Shown here piece after piece: positions 1 to 12,032 of a stretch of DNA of 64,000 nucleotides; the stretch's first letter is position 1; every line of letters starts with the position of its first letter. The stretch comes from Owenia fusiformis. Its lineage: Eukaryota; Annelida; Polychaeta; Sabellida; Oweniidae. Under the pieces are notes generated by a model that was given only the letters and a program-made list of their open reading frames with translations, searched no databases and had not been told where the DNA came from. Both the position numbers and the translations under genes were made by a program. The stretch spans positions 28,449,915 to 28,513,914 of the forward strand of contig CAIIXF020000001.1 of the NCBI GenBank assembly GCA_903813345.2, written 5' to 3'.

Positions 1-225
1 CTATAACTGTTTTAGTGATAAATTAAAAAAAGTGGGAGTTTACTCACCAATGGCGGACCGACTCGGTAATTTCCGGTGAAGAATTTTACATAAAAATTAG
101 AATATTTTTTATAAACTGATTAATCCGTTATGCTAATATAGACTAAGAAATAATTTCTTGTTAAAATATACATGAAATAATTGCTTATAATAAATTATCG
201 ATCTCCGGAATCATCCGAACCATAT

Positions 226-257
226 CACGTGATCTTCCTCTTTACCAAAAAGTCGAC
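226..257 (+). promoter_or_regulatory. RPL22 core promoter / 5'-TOP leader
   Basis: A CACGTG E-box lies at 226-231. It is followed by a pyrimidine tract, CTTCCTCTTT, at 234-243, about 15-24 nt before the ATG. Ribosomal-protein mRNAs of animals typically begin at a C inside such a 5'-TOP tract, so transcription probably starts near 234 with a very short leader. The exact start is inferred from the motif only. Confidence 0.55.
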
Positions 258-3200
258 ATGGCTCCAGTGAGTATTTTTATCTCCGAAGATTTTGCTGTTT
301 TCTTACTACCTTTCCCACTTTTGCATGAAATAAAATGTAAGATGGTGTAATGACATATCATGCACACGACTGTCATATTTTTTCTTGCTATTCAATCTAT
401 GTAATAAGAGAAATCAATTGTTTTATCCACGAATTTTTTCCCTCCAGATTTCCGAACTCGATCCAACATGATTTTTTCAATCCCCCATCGAAATCCAGTG
501 CCATCCGTTCGAACTGACATCTCATTCGTTACAACAATTATTTCATCTTACAGCTTCTTATTTTTATAGTTGTTCATATTTCGTCTTCGTGTTAAAAATG
601 AGAAACTATTGAATAAATTAGTCAGGAAAAAGTGGAAACCGAACTTAGCAACTTAAAAAGCCACAAAGCAGCCGGCCCAGATGGGATACAAGCAAGGGTC
701 CTCAAGGAAGCTGCCAAGGAGCTAGCTTCTCCACTTGCCATACTGTACACTAAATGTATGGAACAGGGTGAACTACCACGGGACTGGAAGGATGCAGTAG
801 TGACACCTATCTTTAAGAAAGGAAGGAAGTCATCCCCAGCTAACTACCGCCCAGTCAGTTTAACATGCATTGCATGTAAGATTATGGAAACACTGGTGAG
901 AGCAGACCTGTTGGACCATTTGGTGTCAAACAACATTTTGTCAGATGATCAACATGGATTTTCCCCCTCCCGTTCATGTTGTACACAATTGTTGACAGTA
1001 CTAGAGGACTGGACAAGTATACTTGATAGAGGAGATCAAGTGGACTGCATATATTTTGACTTTAGCAAGGCGTTTGACTCCGTGCCACATAACAGAATGC
1101 TAGAGAAGCTGGAAAAACTTGGAATTGATGGGAATCTACTGGCCTGGTTAAAGGCGTTTGTACTAGGCAGGAGGCAAAGAGTTCGGATCAATAATAAACT
1201 GTCCGATTGGAAGCCAGTATCCAGTGGTATACCCGAAGGCTCCGTGCTCGGGCCGATGATATTCATACTATATATAAACGACCTCCCAGAGACAGTACAT
1301 AACACTATCAAGATGTTTGCAGACGACACCAAAGTGTATGCCACCGTTAACTGCAACGAAGATGCCAAGAAGTTACAGGAGGATGTTGACAGTCTCATGA
1401 AATGGTCGGCTAGGTGGCTGCTCAAATTCAACGAAAATAAATGCAAAACCATGCATCTGGGAAACAAGAATATTAATAAAGATTACTACATGAATGACAC
1501 TAAAATAGAAAATGTTAACGAGGAGAAAGATCTTGGAGTCATAATAGACAAAGAACTGAACTTCCATAAACAAGTATCCATGTGTGTTAATAAAGCAAAT
1601 CAGATCCTAGGAGCAATGAAGCACACACTCACATACAGAGATAGTGACATATTCATAAAGCTCTACAAGACCTTAGTTAGACCCCACCTAGAATATAACA
1701 ATGACCCCTGTTACACAGGCCAGTTGAAATGCTTCGTTACGAAGCAATTTGACAAAAAGCTTCGTAACGAAGCAATTTTGGGCCAGTGTAACACCTCCGC
1801 CTTCGTTAGAAAAGCTTAGTTGATAACGAAGCAATTGAGTAGAAAATTCAACGAAGGTTAGGTCCCAACGAAGCTTTTTTGGCCTGTGTAACAGGTAGCT
1901 TCGTTAGAAATTGCTTAGTTGGCGGTTTGCGCATGCGCGTAACAAAGAGCACATTCATCATTTTGTATTAAATGAGAGGAATTGCGAGGAAAGAACATGT
2001 TTTTAAGTACGTATCATTATAATGCCACGTTTTGATTAAAATAATTACCTATTTGCGTCACTGATTGACGCTAACTCAAGCCCTAAACGCCACGTACAAA
2101 TGTGATTTACCGTCTTTCGTAGCATTTCATTCGATTCCCTGCCTTTCCTCGCATTGATATGACAAAAAGTATTAAATCTAAAAGACTCAGGTTCACCGTA
2201 TATATGTATACGGTAGCTTTGAACATGTTGAAACGTTTATCTGATCTATTTGAGAATAAACCTAGAATATTTAAATGTCCCTCTTTCGGAAAACTCCGTC
2301 TCAAGTGTGGAAGGGTAAACTTTTGAAATTACATAAGATATGCTTACTAAATAGAAAGTTGTGGCATACATGTTTAATATTAATTTTTTCTTGCGCCTTG
2401 AATAATTATACCTTGAATGTAATTCTAAAGGTGTTAATACCATGATACTGATACAATTGCTTCCCGGTGAATCACATCAGGTGAATTTAGCCGATTTGAT
2501 TGATTCGAAAATGTCTCTCTTCAGAAATCGTATTCAACTGGCTATCGCCCCATTGCAATACTTGTACTAGTCGTTCCATTATTCTATTCTTCGACGATTT
2601 TAAATTGTAATTGAATTTAAACTTCATGTTTAAATATATTGAATTAATTACGTTTCAAAACTTCCGTATACAAATACGGTAAAACCACCTGCGGACAAGG
2701 AACGGTGGCCAAAATTGTTTCGTGTCGACAGATATTTGCCACAGAGAGGCTGCATGTTTTAGGCCAGCCCCAAACACTATTGATGTGTCGTAAGACGATG
2801 CTTACAACTGATATTCAAGTTTCTTCCTATTTGCGCCATTTTCGAATTCAACGGACGGCTGATGGATTAACATACTAATTTATGTCAAACTCACTCAAAT
2901 ATGCATGGAATATTGGCGAAACGGGTAATATTCATATTAAGATGAATTGGTCATGAAATAGTAGTTAAACCACCAGCCGAACACCAAGATATTTTAGTAA
3001 TGGCTACACTATTTGAAATATACTGAGAAGTCCATTTGGAAATTGAACGTTTTTATACGATATTACATACTAGTCCTCTGTATAAACCCCAAATCCAATT
3101 CCTCCTAGTAATTAACATAGGCCTATTTTTATTCCATATGTTTTCCAAAGGAAATGATTGAAAATGAAAACAATACTTGACATGTGTACGGAATGATCAC

Positions 3201-6200
3201 AGAGGTGGCGTTAACGCAATTTTTTACGTTTTTTACTCACATTTTTGCAACTCTGACGCAAATATTCATTGTCTACCGAGTCTTTCTGACGCACGTTTGT
3301 TTCACATGCCAAATCCCCGCTTGGTACTTGGTTAAATTGATCCCTATATGTGAAAATACGTGATTGATCAAATTTATAATTTTGCTAATTCCGGAAATCT
3401 AAAATTTCGTTCAGCGCAATTGAGCCTCCTTCCTACCGATCATTTTCTCATTTCGGTATTTCATATAATTTTTAAAGCCCTGTGATTAAGATTCAATGAT
3501 AAACTTGAAAACATTGATCGATCCCTCGATTAATTTATCTCGTGAAGCACGTTGCTAGGGGGCGTATCAAAAATGCAATAAAACGAACATAACATTGAAC
3601 AATAATTTATTAATTTCATACTCCCTTCTAAGGATTTTATTGATCGTATATTTATCTAAATTACCGCATTAAATCTTCCCTCGAATGTTCACACGCTAGA
3701 TTTACGAACCTTTAGTTTCCTTCGCAAGTTCGCAAAATTCCTTAGCTAAGTTAGCAAGTTTCCTTGAGCCGTCCCCTTCATCAGCATGCGCAGATGTAAT
3801 GCGCAGTAGGTTTATCAATGGTGCTCACAGTGACCGATCTATCGTAAGTTTTCACCAAGTATTTTCAATTAACTCCCTCAAGTTAAGATCTTCGATTCAC
3901 TAGATCTGAAGCTGATCCTATGAAGATAGATAATGGGCACATGAAAATCCAGTCGATCGCACATTAAGGGGGGTAATGATGATAAATTAGGTATGAAAAC
4001 AAATTTACTTTCGGTTTCATTTGATCAGCTATAATTATAAGATTCTACCGTATTCAATTTAAATAATGCCCAGTATTGTTGTCGGTCTTATATTGCCGTT
4101 TTAGACTATGGAAAGATTGCAAAAATGTTGAATTTCAACATGAAACGCTTCGACCCCAATTTGTGTAACCCCACACAGGGAGAAAATCCTCTCCCACTCC
4201 ATTCACACCCATGACTCGCTGGACCAGATAATCAGATGATTAATAGTGACATTTTTCTTGCAATTGCCTAATTAATTAATTGTTAGTTGTTAATGTGCTA
4301 TAAGAGTACAATAAAAGGTATGCATAAAATCAAAAAATAGATTTTGTATGTGGTTTCTACATTTTGTATGCATTTTTACTCAAGAAAAACACTTTTATAG
4401 CTTTGACTCAACTTTTTTTCTTGTGACTCACTTTTTTGAAACTACCTGAGTCATGATGACTCGCAAAAATATATGCCTACCGCCACCGCTGGATCACATT
4501 CATCTGGTTTTATTTTCCCGAGAATTTTGATCTAGTCTTTTTCTGTGCTGAATTGTTAAAATAAAGATTAAAAATTATATTTTTGAGTTTCATCAATTGT
4601 TTATATCAAAAGAATAAAGATATTAATCATAATAAGTGGGTGGGGCAGATGAGTAATGCGCACGCGCAACGAAGCATTTTAAGTGCAGTGTAACACCAAA
4701 TAATTGCTTCGTTAGGGTTGGATAAAGCCAGTGTGGACACAATTTTGTCGCTAACCTTCGTTACAAAAATGCTTCGTTAGACTCAACCAAGCAGTGTAAC
4801 AGGTACCAATACAGTCTGGAACCCGAGATTTAAAGGAGACATCGACAAAATTGAAAGAGTTCAGCGCAGAGCCACAAAACTTGTCACTGGACTGAACGAT
4901 AAACCCTACCCAGAAAGACTTAAACAGTTAAAACTATACTCTATGACATACAGACGGAAAAGAGCAGACATGATCCAGGTATTTAAAATTGTTCATGGTA
5001 TTGACAGAGTAAATGCAGAGATATTCTTTAATCAGTCAACAGTGAGATATACAAGAGGGCATGACTTTAAACTATACCAGGAAAGATCTAGGCTCAATCT
5101 TAGAAAGCACTTCTTCTCCCAAAGAGTGATAGCAGACTGGAACAGCCTGCCTGAGAAAGCAGTATGTGCGCCAACCCTGGAAACCTTTAAGACGAGGATG
5201 GATGATCACTGGAAGAGGGAGCACTATATGCTATAGGTTTCTTTTGTTTTGGTCTTGTTCAATGAAATGAGAAGCCAGGTGGCTTAAGTAATGAGAGGAC
5301 AACATCACTGGCTTAGTCCACTACGTCCTTATGATGATGATGATGATGATGATGATTAGTAGTGAGGGGATGACATTGTAATTTTTGTATCGCAGAACTT
5401 CAGTATTGTTTCTGAAGCCAAGCGATGAAGAAATGTACACAAAGATAGGTTCATTGTTGAATTCTTTTCCTTTGTAGTGATATCTTAAAAATTGTCTCCA
5501 AGATTTGATGGTTTGCTTTAGAAATGTACAAAAAACTTTCTGTTTGCAGGCAACCAAGAAAGGTGGCAAAGCTCAGCCCGTGAAAGGCAAGAAGAAGAAG
5601 ACCATAAAGAAGTTCACAATCGACTGTACCAGACCTGTTGAAGATGGTATCATGGATGCCTCTCTCTTTGTAAGTACCAAGATGGTCACATAATCCTTTG
5701 TCAAATCAAGTTGGTAATTCTGAAATGGTCACATAATTCTTTGTCAAATCCAGTTGGTAACATCTAGCATCATATAGGCCTACCTATCACAAATTTGATT
5801 TCAGTAATCATCCTTGGTGTATTTTGATGGTGATCCACATGTATTTTAAAGTGTACTGTTGTAAACATGCATTCACAATAACTGATTCAAGTGTTGTGCT
5901 AATGACTCGAGGATTAGGGTTACCTTCCCTAGTCTGGGCTATTAGGGTTATCTTCCCTAAAGGGCCTTTTTATCTGTCTATAGGAGAAGTTCCTGCATGA
6001 GCGCATAAAGGTCAATGGGAAAACCAACAACTTTGGAACCAATGTGAACATTGAGAAGAACAAGAACAAAGTTGTCATCTCTTCAGACATCCCATTCAGC
6101 AAGAGGTAAGAAAACACCAATCTTAGTTGCCTGTCATCATAATACATAATCAAGTGGATGAATGGTCAGGCCTACCTATTATACATTTTCAAAAATCAAT

Positions 6201-6777
6201 CAGAATTAAAAAAAAAAACTGTCAGCTAAAGAATAATTCCTTAAATATTCTGTTTACCACCATTCACCATTTCACTGTACTCTTGCGGTTTCATCAGCTA
6301 GAAAATTCTTGTCCTAATTAATAAGCTAAATCAAGAAAAATTGTTTTGTCCCAACCTTGTGCAGAATTTAAATAACCAGGTAACTTAAGTTTCATTGGTT
6401 AAAAAATTCTATTTAAGATATAGGATAAATCAAGAAAAAAATTGTTGTCTCAACTTTTTGTGGTGAACTTGAAATGTTACAATCACTTGAATAAAACCTG
6501 GATATGTGATGGATGCTATTTAAATTGTTACAGATATACATAGCTATTTTGACTATTGCAGTATGTTCCCCCAATTTGCTAGTATGCCACTGATGGACAA
6601 TATATTTATAAAATCGCTCTTGTTTTCAGATACCTCAAGTACCTCACCAAGAAGTTTCTGAAGAAGCACCAGCTCCGTGATTGGCTCAGAGTGGTTGCAG
6701 ACACCAAGGACTCTTATGATCTGAGATACTTCCAGATCAACAATGAGGAAGAGGAGGAAGATGAAGGCGATGAATAG
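258..6777 (+). CDS. RPL22: Large-subunit ribosomal protein L22 (eL22), four coding exons
   Basis: Coding exons are 258-266, 5550-5669, 5984-6105 and 6630-6777, each bounded by GT donors and AG acceptors. They join in frame to 132 residues, against about 128 in vertebrate eL22. Exon 1 encodes only Met-Ala-Pro. Exon 2 carries the basic Lys-rich N-terminus and the family signatures [19 protein letters not shown] (residues 25-43). Exon 3 gives [12 protein letters not shown] and the middle β-strands, ending IPFSKR. Exon 4 gives [12 protein letters not shown], the DWLRVVA motif, YDLRYFQI and the acidic Glu/Asp tail typical of eL22. The protein is a 60S subunit component that binds rRNA. Intron 1 (5.3 kb) is swollen by nested mobile elements. 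No stop or frameshift is present, so the gene looks functional. Confidence 0.97.
1703..4806. mobile_element. Non-autonomous DNA element (3.1 kb) inserted in the LINE
   Basis: The flanks are CAAT at 1699-1702 and CAAT at 4807-4810, and removing the element restores the LINE reading frame. The ends are inverted: CCTGTTACAC near 1706 and GTGTAACAGG near 4794-4803. The left end is itself a hairpin of about 190 bp, CCTGTTACACAGGCC at 1707 mirrored by GGCCTGTGTAACAGG near 1883-1897. Both termini are crowded with TTCGTTA/TAACGAA repeats. No internal ORF resembles a transposase. The superfamily is not clear from a 3-4 bp duplication. Confidence 0.75.
3200..4491. mobile_element. hAT-like element nested in the 3.1 kb element
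   Basis: The left end reads CAGAGGTGGCGTTAACGCA. The right end, on the opposite strand, reads CAGCGGTGGCGGTAGGCA, giving imperfect TIRs of the CAGNGGTGGC type common among hAT elements. GATCA flanks both sides (3195-3199 and 4492-4496), which would be a 5-bp target duplication. Most hATs make 8 bp, so the family call is tentative. There is no transposase ORF. Confidence 0.5.
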
Positions 6778-6877
6778 ACTATCTAATCTATTGTGACATC
6801 ATAGACAGTGGATATATAGTGTCTACCTCACACACGGAACTTTCCAGTGTTGTATGATGTACTACTAGCCTCATTGT

Positions 6878-6883
6878 AATAAA
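6878..6883 (+). terminator. RPL22 polyadenylation signal
   Basis: AATAAA lies 101 nt after the RPL22 stop codon, in an A/T-rich 3' UTR. Confidence 0.8.
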
Positions 6884-9800
6884 AAGAAAAAAATGTAAAT
6901 AATTAAATCTATTGTTGGATTTATTAGGTGTTCAGGACTAAAAGGTGCCTACATTAACTTAAAGTTCCATTGAAAAAGTCTATTGACCTTTTCAGTATTT
7001 TGCTGAAAATTATAAATTCCAATTTATAAATACATGAAATAGGCTACAGTGGTCTCCCCAGCATTAAAGCAAGTGGGCTGAGATTTTGAAAATAGGCTTG
7101 CGCCCACCTGAAAATAATGAAAAAATGGCATATTTTGACCAATTTTGGTCTGAATTGTGAAAATGAGGATTTTGCACCCACTTGAGAGAAAATCCTGTGG
7201 AGATCACTGGGATATGTTCATCCCACAAATTCAAAGTTGTTTTTCCAAATGTGAAAATGCATGTGTTCTGTATTGCAGAGCCAACAAAATTTTCCAAAAG
7301 GCCTCGGCTTAGTGTCCTGTTTAATTTGTTAAAGAACCCCCATTCTTACCATTGACTATTGATTCTACTGTTTTTGTATGAATCTACTTGTTGAAACTCT
7401 ATCAACTTGAGATCTGAAATAAAATGAGGATTTTAACAAGGAGAATTGGAAGCTGTTATTCAAACTCATATTGTCCAGCATAGACCAGTGGTAACAATAT
7501 TACTCGTATTTTGAAAACTAGAACTGCCACTGAAACTTGAATCAACCTATATATGAGGTGGAAAATGCCCATGTCATAAAATGCCATGGGGTATTCTCCA
7601 CTGACTTATGCATATTAGGGATGTCATCATGTGGATAGAAGCAAATCTTGATTATCTCTCTAGCTAGAGAAACACAATAGGGAGTATAGGTATTATGGTA
7701 CTGATTCCAAGTACTGCACACGCTGGAAGTGTTATTTTACCTCACTGACATCTATTTGTCATGTTTGTAAATCTATATCACCTACAACTACATCTTGTAT
7801 CTGAAAGAACTCTCATACTCTAGGAACATGAGGAATATTTTGTTAATGTTGAATTAAAACGTATAGGGTGTGACAAAATTAAAAGCAACAATTGAACAAG
7901 TATTAGTATTCCTGGCGATGTCAAATATCCAAAAGATTGCGCCATAAAACTCTTAATTCTCCCAAATAATGACAAGGAATCATGAGCCCAAAATATTGCT
8001 AAATCTGGTACTTCATTGATATGTCCTCCCATGCATGCCATGTCAGGAAAAGCATTTGTTTGATGCGTAAAATGACACCTTGCCAAATATTATTTAGAAA
8101 TATTTAGTAAATACTAATGCTTCCAGTTGTCTTCCAACCCCGTTGTTGTGACATTTCAAAAAATCTCAATTTTCATATTTGGCTCAACAGAAATCTGACT
8201 TCAGCGACCAGAAATTGAACAATTTTTTATACCCGCTTATGCGTCTTAACAGTTTTTAGGAAGTCAGTTTGGCAGATCAGTTTAACTACATATGATTTAT
8301 GAATACTCGTTAATTCGACTCCTAGACAGATAATTCCAATATTTTCTCTGATCAGATGGGGCACGTTGACCAGACAACTCTCATCTCAAGTTATCCAAGA
8401 AATTCCATCTGTTCTCTGTATCAAACCGTATGAATGACAGGCAGTCTTCCAAGCAATGTTCCTGAAGGTTATATTCATGTAGTAAATGTTGATTTTTTCC
8501 TGGGAAAATTGCTTAAAACATGTAGAACTGCAGGTATCTACTTAGATAATCTGCAATCCAGTTTTAGCATGTTTAGAGATGGGTTATAACCTAAGTGGCA
8601 AGGGGGCATGTAAAACTGTAAGAACAATTCGGGTGAATTATTTATTGAAGCAAAAATTTCATTTCAATTTCGAGGTTGGATTGACAATCAATATTTTTTC
8701 TTCCAGATGCATTATTTTCAAAATTTATAAGGAAAGAATTTGAGGAGGGGCATTTCAATTATTTCCAAATTGGACAAAATACATACATGTAGATCTGAAC
8801 TTGAAAAGAATAATGTCAATGTTCTGATTATATGAAATACTTGTTTTCAACTAGAAGGGATGATTCATTCTGCTGCAACCCCCCCCCCCACCGATCCATA
8901 TATTTCATGACACTTTTATGTCTTCATAAAAATCCTGAATAACTTCTCCATTTGACAGATAGTTTGGGAATTTGGGTAATTTCTAACAAAGTTCTTGCAA
9001 AACATGCAATGAATTTTTAAAGAAGCATCCCCACCCATCTGTGTTCCATTTGCTGTTTGCCATCGGGGTATCACGTGCCCTCAAAGCCCATAGAATAAGG
9101 CACATTAGGTTACTCAAGTCAATGTATTGCACTTAGATTTTTACTAGACATACCTATAATTATTTCACTGAAAAATTGAATGTTCTGCATTAATGTGTTG
9201 TTCCTCTTCCCCAACAGGCTGGAACTATTTTTGATTGCATAACAGCTGCACTTTGAAAACTGGTTCATAAAAAAGTGCATATAAAAAGCAGGGTGTATCA
9301 TCAAAACTATAAAATCACTTGCTAAGTTGCTACACAGCTTCACCTTTACCCTGAATTCCCATTGGCTCATCATATCATCCTCTAACTATAACATGTGATT
9401 TTGATACTGATTAGATATTTACGATCTCAAATGGAACTTCAAGAGAATTTGAATGTGACATGAATATTTGATACTCTTAGCTTAATAGACAGAAAATGTT
9501 TTGTAGTTTTCTGTCAATATGTTCTGATTTAATATTTAATTAAAGAGTGTTAAGAGGTCTTTTGGAGAGGGTACTCAACTTTTACATATTTTGTTTTCTT
9601 TGCTGTTTTTCGATGGTTCTTAAGATTTATTCTAACCTGATGATTGCGGACAACCCCAAAGAGGATAAAATAAAACGTAATGGGAACATGTTGAAATCAT
9701 TATCTCTTATCATAGATTTACTTTTAAAGAAAGACATAGAACCTTGCTAGAACTAGTTTTCATAAATTGGTGGAGATTTCACTCGATTTCAACGTTAATT

Positions 9801-10887
9801 TTCATATTCGACTCAATAGTTTTTATCTCACAAAGTGCTAAATTAGAACTGTAAAAATTAGTATCTACAATAAAAAAAATCAGGTGCTCGTGCTTGGCTT
9901 GCTCAGAGATATCACCTGTTAGTATTGTAAGGGCTAATCAGCCTGAAGTAAGAACCTTCAGAGAAGATGCCACATTAGGAAAAGTGAGGAAAAATTGGGA
10001 GCGGGATATCATTTGCTCATTACTGCACTGCTAAATGAAGTTTTAGCAGAATATAATGATCATTGGGTACTAAAACATAGAATGTACTGGGAAATTATGG
10101 TTGCAACATGATGCACTAATTAACAATTAAATTAAATGTAATTATCAAATAATGATTATAGCATAAAATATAAATGATGAACATCTGACAAAATCAGTAT
10201 AAAATAAAACAGTCTTACAAGTTCATCACGACTCAGACCATTGGCAGTTGGCCTGGACAAATTCCAAATGAATTTCATTCGAGACCATCGCAATCACAAT
10301 CATACAAACAACACCCAGATAAGAGCAGGTTACATGTGATACCTTTAGCATTAGTTCACGAGAGTCCTGAGATCATTCCACTACAAGTGCTAATGCATAG
10401 GATGAACACCTGAGCAATCGCTTCAAGGGATATTCACATACACATATCAGTTTACCGCGTAGTAATACACCGTGTATCTGTATACTGATTTATAAAGACA
10501 TTTGGGGATTATTCATTTAATTGAGATATCTTATTTCTATCAGTGCCTGAGTAAACATTCCGTCAACGTAAAAGTAACAAACTGTGAATGTTTCAGTAAA
10601 GTTTTCTGATGGAGCAATTAAAAGTTAGGATCGTTAGCTACGATAAGACAGACATTGGTTACGACTTGACTGTGCCCAGTATCGAATAACCATCAACATT
10701 ATTTTGCGTTATAAACGAACAACCAAACACAAACTGTGACTTGAATTAATGGATTGTGTTTACTGCCTAGGGTTTATCATATCTTACAAGTAAAGTCAAT
10801 AACAGGATGAGAAAACTTATTGACTAGTGAGATAGGCAACATACAAACATAGTGCTTTAAACATCTGTTTATTACATAAAGGTTAAT
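6884..10887. other. Intergenic spacer, no gene seen
   Basis: This 4 kb AT-rich spacer has only short random ORFs. It includes one dispersed repeat (7270-7450) and a C homopolymer near 8879-8890. No RNA gene or conserved protein fragment was recognised. Confidence 0.6.
7270..7450 (+). repeat. Dispersed repeat, second copy at 12405-12570
   Basis: The stretch with AGAGCCAACAAAA, then ATTCTTAC, then ATGAATCTACTT, and ending AAAATGAGGATTT recurs in the same order and strand at about 12405-12570. That second copy lies inside the foldback element at 12033-12975. This region is therefore probably a relic of the same element family. Confidence 0.6.
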
Positions 10888-10920
10888 TAGCAGTTATGGC
10901 ACTTTGAAATAACAACGGGA

Positions 10921-11823
10921 ATGAACCAGTGGAAATCTATTAAGAAATACATTTCAAGATCTCTCTCTGTGACAGAGAATAACAAGTCAAACATGCCAAA
11001 ACCAATTTCTGGAAAGGTTGTGGCATCCTTTGAGACAGAAAATAAGTTTGTCTCGAGTTTAGCGACCATGGCTTCAAATGATATTTTAGTCACAGAGGAC
11101 TACACTTTGAACGTGTACAAATCAGGGGGAAAACAAGGAGGACTGCTCAATGATCGGAATGATAAGGTTTATCCATGGAATGTTGCGGTGTTTCGTTTTG
11201 TAAATGAACACATTGCGATGACTTGCTGTGCAATGAAGGATGGCATTAATGAATGCGTGAAGATTTATAATACGAGGGGACATCTGTTGAAATCATTTGG
11301 CCAGAATTTGATACATCCTAGGGGATTAGCTGTAAATAGTCACAACCAGTTTGTAGTGACCGATTCCGAATCTAGAAATGTATATATCTATGACGCAGAT
11401 GGTTGTTTGTTACACTCTATTGATCACATAGACTATAATGACGAAAAGGTTTTCCAGCACCCTCTATATGTGGCAATTAACAACTCAAACTATGACATCA
11501 TTGTGTCAGATTGCACAGCTGGTTGCGTTAAAGTATTTGATTGTGACGGTCGTTACCGATTTACATACAATGGCAAAGGGACACTCAACCCAAGAGGGGT
11601 GTGTAGTGATAAATTCGGGAACATCTTTATTACAGATTGGCATAGTGACAGTATCCACATGATTAACTCCCAGGGACTATTCCAGCGATGTATAGTGACC
11701 AAGAATGATGGGATTGAAAAGCCCCAGTGCCTGGTTGTGAACGAAACAGGAAACTTGGTTGTTGGGGAATATACTGGACACATAAAGACCTTCAGCTATT
11801 TATCTAAAATGTCAAGTGTTTGA
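10921..11823 (+). CDS. NHL-repeat β-propeller protein (TRIM2/3-like C-terminal half)
   Basis: The 300-residue ORF has no internal stop. After about 35 residues of basic N-terminus, it contains successive NHL-type blades. The clearest are HPRGLAVNSHNQFVVTDSES, HPLYVAINNSNYDIIVSD, NPRGVCSDKFGNIFITDW and KPQCLVVNETGNLVVGEY, each followed by a hydrophobic strand and Gly. NHL propellers bind protein or RNA; in TRIM-NHL proteins they select substrates for a RING ubiquitin ligase. No RING, B-box or coiled coil is in this ORF. Either it is a stand-alone propeller or it is the last exon of a longer gene. An in-frame stop at 10888-10890, followed by a possible acceptor ending at 10893, would allow a phase-0 exon starting at 10894. 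The ATG at 10921 is the conservative start. Confidence 0.8.
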   Translation: MNQWKSIKKYISRSLSVTENNKSNMPKPISGKVVASFETENKFVSSLATMASNDILVTEDYTLNVYKSGGKQGGLLNDRNDKVYPWNVAVFRFVNEHIAMTCCAMKDGINECVKIYNTRGHLLKSFGQNLIHPRGLAVNSHNQFVVTDSESRNVYIYDADGCLLHSIDHIDYNDEKVFQHPLYVAINNSNYDIIVSDCTAGCVKVFDCDGRYRFTYNGKGTLNPRGVCSDKFGNIFITDWHSDSIHMINSQGLFQRCIVTKNDGIEKPQCLVVNETGNLVVGEYTGHIKTFSYLSKMSSV

Positions 11824-12032
11824 GATACTCTAAGTGGCAAAATTTTTGAGAGTATCTAATACTTGTATAACAGTGAATAACGCTTGTGTTCTTGAGATAA
11901 GTCAAGAGTTAGTCAGGGGATAGTTACCAAAGTTACCAAACATTTCCCGTGTACTAACACGCTTATTTGCATGCGTGTAAATTGATGAACTGTGTTAGTT
12001 TAGCAACGAGCCCTTGTGACCCCGCCCCACTA

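Larger units (their letters stand above)
617..5236 (+). pseudogene. LINE reverse transcriptase ORF, interrupted
   Basis: The first half (617-1702) has the non-LTR RT blocks in order: [16 protein letters not shown], the first catalytic Asp in [20 protein letters not shown] (most relatives have Q, not E, at position 5), and the second catalytic pair in FADDTK. The second half (4808-5236) continues in the same codon frame: the AAT codon at 1700-1702 is followed directly by ACA GTC TGG at 4811. It carries the C-terminal VQRRATKL and [11 protein letters not shown] motifs and ends at a TAG. No other stop or frameshift is visible, so the copy was coding-competent in this region until the insertion. 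It cannot move by itself because the endonuclease part is absent. Confidence 0.88.
617..5357 (+). mobile_element. 5'-truncated CR1/Jockey-type LINE in RPL22 intron 1, split by a DNA element
   Basis: The retrotransposon lies in the sense orientation. It starts inside the reverse-transcriptase region, so the endonuclease is missing as expected of 5' truncation. It runs to 1702, resumes at about 4807 and ends in a (GAT)n tract at 5332-5356, a usual 3' end of CR1-like elements. ATTAGT occurs at both junctions (617-622 and 5355-5360) and may be a short target duplication. The clade assignment is by general resemblance and is uncertain. Confidence 0.85.

Noticed and set aside
1036-1467. 143-codon minus-strand ORF
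   Set aside because: Antisense shadow of the LINE reverse transcriptase.
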